The position numbers and the translations under genes are program-made. A stretch of DNA of 38,490 nt, from contig JANQGT010000010.1 of the NCBI GenBank assembly GCA_028277205.1, forward strand, positions 1-38,490. Reading direction: 5' to 3'. This DNA is from Candidatus Altimarinota bacterium. Lineage in GTDB: Bacteria > Patescibacteriota > Gracilibacteria > BD1-5 > UBA2023. Below the pieces are notes generated by a model, which had not been told where the DNA came from, did not search any database, and was given only the letters and a program-made list of their open reading frames with translations. Positions 32,852 to 38,490 of this stretch are shown in pieces; positions within the stretch are counted from its first letter, which is position 1, and each line of letters opens with the position of its first letter.

Positions 32852-33732
32852 ATCATCTCAAAATCAATACCGATCAGCTTCGACAGAGCGCGCACGTCCG
32901 ACTGGAAAAACTCTCGATACAGCCGAGAGTAGAGATCCGGATCGAGCGTATGCGGAGTTTTCGGACGAGTTTTGAGTGTCATGCAAACAAGCTCGTACAT
33001 AAACCTGAAAATACCGGTTTTTCGCGCCCACTGGAGCGTCCGGTACATTTTACGCCTCGATAAAAATCGTCGGATTTTCTGCAGCGATTGATGCAAAAGT
33101 GGCGCTATCGGATCTCATCTTTCATTGCTTTTCCGATAGAGTGTACCGAGGAGAGACGACTCGGCTCACAAGAATTTTTCCAGTGCATGCAGCGATTTTT
33201 CGGGAGTGCGGATAAATTTTTCAAAGACAATCACATAAATGCGCTCCCTCGGAAATCGAGCAAAAAAGGAAGCAAGCTTTTCGCCGTACAGACTGTAGTC
33301 GACGAGATACGAGCGAGTCTGTAGCGCCTGAGAAAAAGACCCTCCAGAATCAAGTCCGAGCTGTCGATCATAGAGATAGTGCGAAAATGCTCGTCGCACC
33401 GGATGACGAAGGACAGCTATGAGTTTTGTATCCGGAAACAACTCGTGCATACGCTCCGGAGCGATCCTGTCCCGAAAGTAGGCGGGAGTAAATTCGCCCG
33501 TTTTCTGTCCCGATTTCGCCTCTCGAAAAAAGTGGGCATACCACTCGATACTCTGATGAAATGGATAATTTTCGATACTCTGATCCTCTACAAAGTGAGC
33601 ACTGAAATAGGTAAGCTCTTTATCGGCGGAGATGAAAATCTGCGGATGCTCTCGCAAACAGTCGGCGATCCAGGTGCTCCCGGATTTCGGCGCGGCGATA
33701 CCCACGAAGTCAAGATGAAAGGATGATGGCAT
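32839..33732 (-). CDS. sulfotransferase family protein
   Basis: MPSSFHLDFVGIAAPKSGSTWIADCLREHPQIFISADKELTYF...GEFTPAYFRD...FPDTKLIAVLRHPVRRAFSHYLYDRQLG...RERIYVIVFEKFIRTPEKSLHALEKFL(G)AESSLLGTLYRKSNER(G)DPIAPL..., then TAA. PAPS 5'-loop (PKSGSTW) and RHPVRRAFSHY 3'-PB motif. Overlaps the flippase start. Confidence 0.92.
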
Positions 33733-33734
33733 AC

Positions 33735-34391
33735 TTACTTGTTTACTGTGCAGACGATTACGAGTGTTTTCGCAAAGACATCATAGGACAGGCGACGAAA
33801 AAGCCAGTTTCAGTATCGTCCGAGCGGGAGCTTTGACATAGCGCCGAGTACGTACACGTCCGAGCGCACCACCGAAAATCCGTACGACTCCAGCAGATCG
33901 CACATGCGCTTCTGGCTAAATGACTGCAGGTGCCCAACTTTATGGAAAATCGCACCGCATTCCGGACATCGAAAAGAGTTTTTTTCGAGATCTTCTTCGA
34001 AAGGAACGGTGATGATGACGCGCGCTCCCTGTCGGGCGACGCGACGGATCTCCCGCAGCCCCGCATCAATCTGCTCATGCGTGAGATGCTCTAAAACCTC
34101 GGTCGCGAAAATCGTCTGAAAATGGCTGTCTCACTTTGGAATTTCGGTGATGGATCCTGTTTCTATGAGATCGTGCTTTGGATTTATATCGATGCCCTCC
34201 GCGTCGAATCCGCGATTTCGAAGCTCTATCACGAGCGAGCCCTCCCCCGCACCGACATCGAGGATCGGCGAGCGACAGTATTTTTTTACGATCCGCACGA
34301 GTGTCTTGGCATTTTTCTGAGCCTGGTAGCCGATGTGCGCATACACGCGCTCGATATCGGTCTGATACCGTTCATTGTGAATGTCTCGCAT
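33735..34391 (-). CDS. class I SAM-dependent methyltransferase
   Basis: MRDIHNERYQTDIERVYAHIGYQAQKNAKTLVRIVKKYCRSPILDVGAGEGSLVIELRNRGFDAEGIDINPKHDLIETGSITEIPK(G)DSHFQTIFATEVLEHLTHEQIDAGLREIRRVARQGARVIITVPFEEDLEKNSFRCPECGAIFHKVGHLQSFSQK...GRY(G)NWLFRRLSYDVFAKTLVIVCTVNK, then TAA. Confidence 0.9.
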
Positions 34392-34399
34392 AAAAGAAT

Positions 34400-36334
34400 T
34401 TAGAAATACGAAAGTGAAACCCCATAGCGTTTCGCCCAGAGATTCAGCATGAGCAGGAGCCAGAGTTTTTTGCCATGGCGCGCACCGCGATCGTGCTCCC
34501 GAAACAACCGCTCAAGCTCATCCCGACGACAGACCTGCACCGCAAGCGATCCGGACTCAAGGATGCTGTCCCGGGAAAACTCCCGAAGCTCTCATCAGAG
34601 CCATGCATCGATGGGAATGCCAAATCCGGTTTTTTTTCGATACAAAAGATCGTGCGGGAGATAGGGCGCAAGCAGGGTTTTCCAGATGTATTTTCCGCCG
34701 GAGTCAGCATGATATTTGTACTCGTACGGCAGAGTCGCCGCAAACTCCACGACCTCACGATCAAGCAGCGGACTGCGTCCTTCAAGCCCATGACTCATCG
34801 TGGCGATGTCGACCTTTACCAGCAGATCATCCGGCAGATATGTGCGAATATCGAGGGAAAAGATCTCATCGATACCGCGGGCGTCGTGTCCCTCCGTCGC
34901 CCGGACGAAAGCATTTTTTTGCGATGTGAGGCGAGCGCAAAACTCATCGGATAAAAGCGCGTGTTTCGAAAACGGCTCGAAATAGTGGGTATAGTAGTAG
35001 TGTCGTTCGACTGCCGAGAGTCCGAGCGTACGCAAAAATATATGCAGCTTGTAGAGTGTGAGGGCGGGTCGCCACCGATACGCCGCGAGAACCGCACGCG
35101 CAAAAGTCTGGGGAAACGGGACAAATCGGGCGATGCGATCGGCGATGGCGTGTCGGCGATATTTGTCGTATCCGGCGAAATTTTCATCGCCCCCGTCTCC
35201 ATTGAGCGCGACTTTTACGTATTGCGACGCTTTTTGCGCGAGGATGAAGCTCGGCAGCGCCGAGGGATCGGCATACGGTTCTTCGTACTGCTCGACGATG
35301 CAGTCGATGAGCGGAGGCATATCGCCGCTTGCTACGAAAAACTCGCGATGACGCGTCCCGTAGCGCCCTGCGACCCGACGCGCAAAAAGTCCCTCGTCAA
35401 ACTCCGCCTCGTGAAAACGAATCGTAAATGTCTGCAGTTCGCTCACATATTCCGAAGCAAGCGCGACAATACCGGCACTATCCACTCCTCCGCTCAAAAA
35501 CGCTCCCACCTCGACGTCGGCGACGAGACGAGACTTGATGGCGGATCGGATTCGATCCGCCAGCTCGCGCTGCGCATGAGCGAAATCCAGCGAGGTTTTT
35601 TGTGTATACGAGAGCGACCAGTAGCGCTCTATAGCGAGCTCACCAGTACGAATATCATACGTGAGACAGTGAGCCGCCGAAAGTTTTTCGATACCGAGAA
35701 ATCCCGTACGCGGCGCCGGGACATACTGCAGCGTCAGAAAATCGTAGATCGCCTCGGGATCGGCGGCTGGGTCGAAACCGGGATGATCGAGCAGTGCTTT
35801 GAGCTCGCTCGCAAAGAGAAACAGCCCATCACGATAAAAAAATTTGAACGGCTTTTTTCACAGTCTATCCCGTGCTGCGAATATGATATTTTCCCGTCGA
35901 TCGTAGATCGCAAAGGCAAACATGCCATTCAGACGATCAAGGCAAGAGCGTCCGTAGGCATGATACGCTTTCAGGAGTACCTCCGTGTCGCTGCCTGAGA
36001 AAAACCGGTACCCGTACTCCCTCGAGAGCTCTTCGCGCAGAGAGACAAAATTGTAAATCTCGCCATTGAATACGAGGATGATATCCGCATCCGAGAGCTC
36101 TGAATCCGTGACGATCGCTCGATCCTCGGAGGCGACATACCCCATCGGCTGGTGTCATCGAGGACTCAGCTCCAGGATGGACAGCCTCGTCTGTCCCATG
36201 AGGACGCACCCGTCGGAGGAGAGAAAATGTCCCCGATCATCCGGACCGCGATGAGACAGTGCGCACGCCATCGCCTCCGCCCGGTCGTGCGAGAGCGATC
36301 ATGAGACGTCGTATCCTCCGAATATGCCGCACAT
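34400..36334 (-). CDS. asnB: asparagine synthetase (glutamine-hydrolysing)
   Basis: MCGIFGGYDVS(G)SLSHDRAEAMACALSHRGPDDRG...LELSPR(G)HQPM...LVFNGEIYNFVSLREEL...SGSDTEVLLKAYHAYG...LNGMFAFAIYDRRENIIFAARDRL(G)KKPFKFFY...AFLSGGVDSAGIVALASEY...NGDGGDENFAGYDKYRRH...EGRSPLLDREVVEFAATLP..., then TAA. Confidence 0.95.
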
Positions 36335-36346
36335 AGTACAAAAAAA

Positions 36347-37462
36347 TTATCGAAGCAGGGTGAGAAATTTCCGGGCTGCACGATCGGGATCGTGTTCGTC
36401 TTGCGCGTATTTTCGGGCATTTTTTCCCATGCGTTTCAGATAGCTCTCATCATCGAGCGCCGCACGCACACGCGTACAAAATCCCTGTACGTCCGACGAC
36501 CCTGCGACGATGCCCGCCTCATGCGTGCGAATGATATCGTCCGGATCGAGTGTCAGAGAGAGGATAGGCAGTCAGTACGCCATCGCTTCCAGCATCGTAT
36601 TTGCAAAGCCCTCGGACTCGGATGTCAGCACGAAAGCGCGAGACCGCCGATACAGAGTAAATATCCGCTCGGGATCGACTCAGTCCAAAAACTCGACATT
36701 GCTCATCCGCCGGGCACGCTCGCAGATCGCAGCGAAACACCGCTCGCCCTCAGGGTTATTTGCTCTGGGGAGGATCATGATACCCGTTTTCTCCGGCAGA
36801 CGCTCCAGCAGATCCAAAAAAATCTCCGGACGTTTCCACGGCTCGGAGCGCCCGACCCAGATGAGATCGATATCCGGACTCCCCGACTGCGTGGGGATCG
36901 TGACGAGATTTTTGAGGATGAGGTCCGGTTTTCTGGAAAAATGACACTCGAAATCCCGGGACTGAGACCGGGTCTGCGCCACGATACAGTGGGCGAGACG
37001 AAAGACAATGCGCATACTCATTGCCGTCCAAAAGCCGAAAAATCGCCGCAGTCGAACACGATCGGTCTCGGCGTCGTGGGCGAGCATATAGACGACCCGG
37101 ATACCCCGCAGCCGACAGAGTATCACCGGTAAAAACACTCCGGCATTCGCCGAGCGAAATACGGCATTTCGTGTCCGGATGCGCATGAGCACACCCAGCA
37201 GAGAAAAGAGCGCGACGATTTTGATCGAGCCGGCACGAAACGCCCGATGCAATGAAATACCGGGAATATCCGGCATCAAGACACCCCAGTCCGGTACCGT
37301 ATAGACGACACGCTTTCCGAGAGTGGCGAGCTGTCTGCCGAGCAAAAACACCTGTCGCTCCGAGCCGCCCGTCGTCTGCCGGATCTCCGGTATGAAAAAC
37401 GCAAGCACCTTTGGTGCGACGAAGCATACGTCATGAGGGATGTCCTCTCCGGAGGCGGACAT
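36347..37462 (-). CDS. family 4 glycosyltransferase
   Basis: IRQTTGGSERQVFLLGRQLATLGKRVVYTVPDWG...IDLIWVGRSEPWKRPEIFLDLLERLPEKTGIMILPRANNPEGERCFAAICERARRMSNVEFLD(UGA)VDPERIFTLYRRSRAFVLTSESEGFANTMLEAMAY(UGA)LPILSLTLDPDDII..., then TAA. Confidence 0.9.
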
Positions 37463-37634
37463 TATGGCTGGGGGCTTTGAAGATGATATCGCGCATTATA
37501 GAAAAAAAGTGTGATTTTCCAAACGATCATACTCTCAATGGAGCGTGCATCCCTCAAGTATTCGCGATGGCATTTCTTCGGGACGTTCGTTTTTTTATAG
37601 ACTGCCGATAGTATCTTTTAGCTATTTTTACACT

Positions 37635-38490
37635 ATGGCTGTACAGCACATGACCGCCTCCGAGTGGAGCGCGGAAAATCCCATACTCATAAACGGACAA
37701 ATCGGCATCGAGACCGACACGGGCAAAGCGAAAATCGGAAATGGCGCCGACGGATGGAATGCGCTTCCTTATTCTCTTTCCGGGCTGACTGCTCTCGCGG
37801 ACGCTATTGCTTTGTCCCAGTTTCATGCGATACCGTCGAGCACTGCGGACAATGTCATGACCTGGGCGGACGCAAACGGCGACACACCGAAAGACAGCGG
37901 TGTCCCGATCGGAAGTATCCTGACCGACACGATGAAGACGGGAAACGATGCGAATGTCGTCTCCGGTACGGCGGGCACGGATGGAAATCTCGCCCGATGG
38001 GATACAAACGGCGATCTGGTCGATGCACATCTCTCGGCGATACATATCGGCAATACCATCACGGGAGACCGTCAGGTGGACATAGAGAGCGGTACCGCCG
38101 ACGATATGGCGATCGGAGGGACGACGCCGAGCACGGGCGCATTCACGATACTGTCGGCGGACAAAGCCTGAATCAATACCGGCTCGCCGTTCGCACCTCT
38201 CGCGGTCAATGTCCCGGACAGAACCGACGGAGAGACCACCGATATCGCCTCGGCGGCATTGCTTGCATGACCTTCGTCCGCATCCGTTTCACATGACTTT
38301 TCAAACAGTACCGCTATCATGCGAGTCATCGGACGCGATGTATCGAGCAATCTGCAATTCGGAGTGGCAGATGGTTCTTACGGTTTCAACCCGTGGGTAC
38401 AGGCATCGCTTGATAATTCTACTACCGGAGACGATTTTGGAAATAAACATATCCTCCTCCAGCCGATCGGAGGCAGTGTCGCCGTATGAG
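37635..38490 (+). CDS. phage-tail-fibre-like / surface adhesin protein (3' truncated by window edge)
   Basis: MAVQHMTASEWSAENPILINGQIGIETDTGKAKIGNGADGWNALPYSLSGLTALADAIALSQ...GTADDMAIGGTTPSTGAFTILSADKA(G)INTGSPFAPLAVNVPDRTDGETTDIASAALLA(G)PSSASVSHDFSNSTAIMRVIGRDVSSNLQFGVADGSYGFNPWVQASLDNS.... The N-terminus matches the 'NP.L..GEIGIETDTG..KIGDG...WN.LPY' module of phage tail-fibre/receptor-binding proteins. Confidence 0.8.

Noticed and set aside
1-38490. UGA=Trp (code 4, Mycoplasma-type) as the explanation for in-frame TGA
   Set aside because: UGA columns fall on conserved Gly (GlmS AGELKHG-type motif, AsnB RDRLG, SecG KGEG), while Trp positions use TGG.
1-38490. Mobile elements, CRISPR arrays, rRNA
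   Set aside because: No transposase/integrase motifs, direct-repeat arrays or rRNA signatures were recognised in either strand. A tool-based scan would be needed to exclude short or degenerate ones.

Overview
The window looks like a chromosomal segment from a bacterium in which UGA is not a stop but encodes glycine (NCBI code 25). That code is known from Candidatus Gracilibacteria (BD1-5) and Absconditabacteria (SR1). The supplied standard-code ORF track is therefore fragmented. When TGA is read as Gly, the fragments fuse in frame into full-length genes, and every gene I could close ends in TAA or TAG. Several recoded UGAs fall on near-invariant glycines: GlmS AEAYSS[G]ELKHG, AsnB RDRL[G]KKP, SecG PKGE[G]LSL, RecJ FAPY[G]PGNE. 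Reconstructed content: RNase J plus an adjacent degenerate RNase J paralog; an HExxH metallopeptidase; four tandem T4SS-pilin-like small membrane proteins; a phage-holin-IV-like membrane protein; SecG; a peptide-binding SBP with an apparent inserted Ig-like domain; a polytopic membrane protein; an AlaRS carrying an apparent HAD-like domain inside its catalytic region; an M23 peptidase; glycosyltransferases; RecJ; Nth; GlmS; two SLH-type surface proteins; a cNMP-binding protein; a phosphomannomutase/phosphoglucomutase; tRNA-Leu(CAG); a HAD-family protein; and a surface-glycan cluster (GT39-like, flippase, sulfotransferase, methyltransferase, AsnB, GT4). A phage-tail-fibre-like protein runs off the right edge. 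The most unusual items are the HAD-like insertion in AlaRS, the RNase J paralog lacking both metal ligands and the beta-CASP domain, and code-25 use in a window that is not AT-rich. I saw no rRNA, CRISPR array or transposase.
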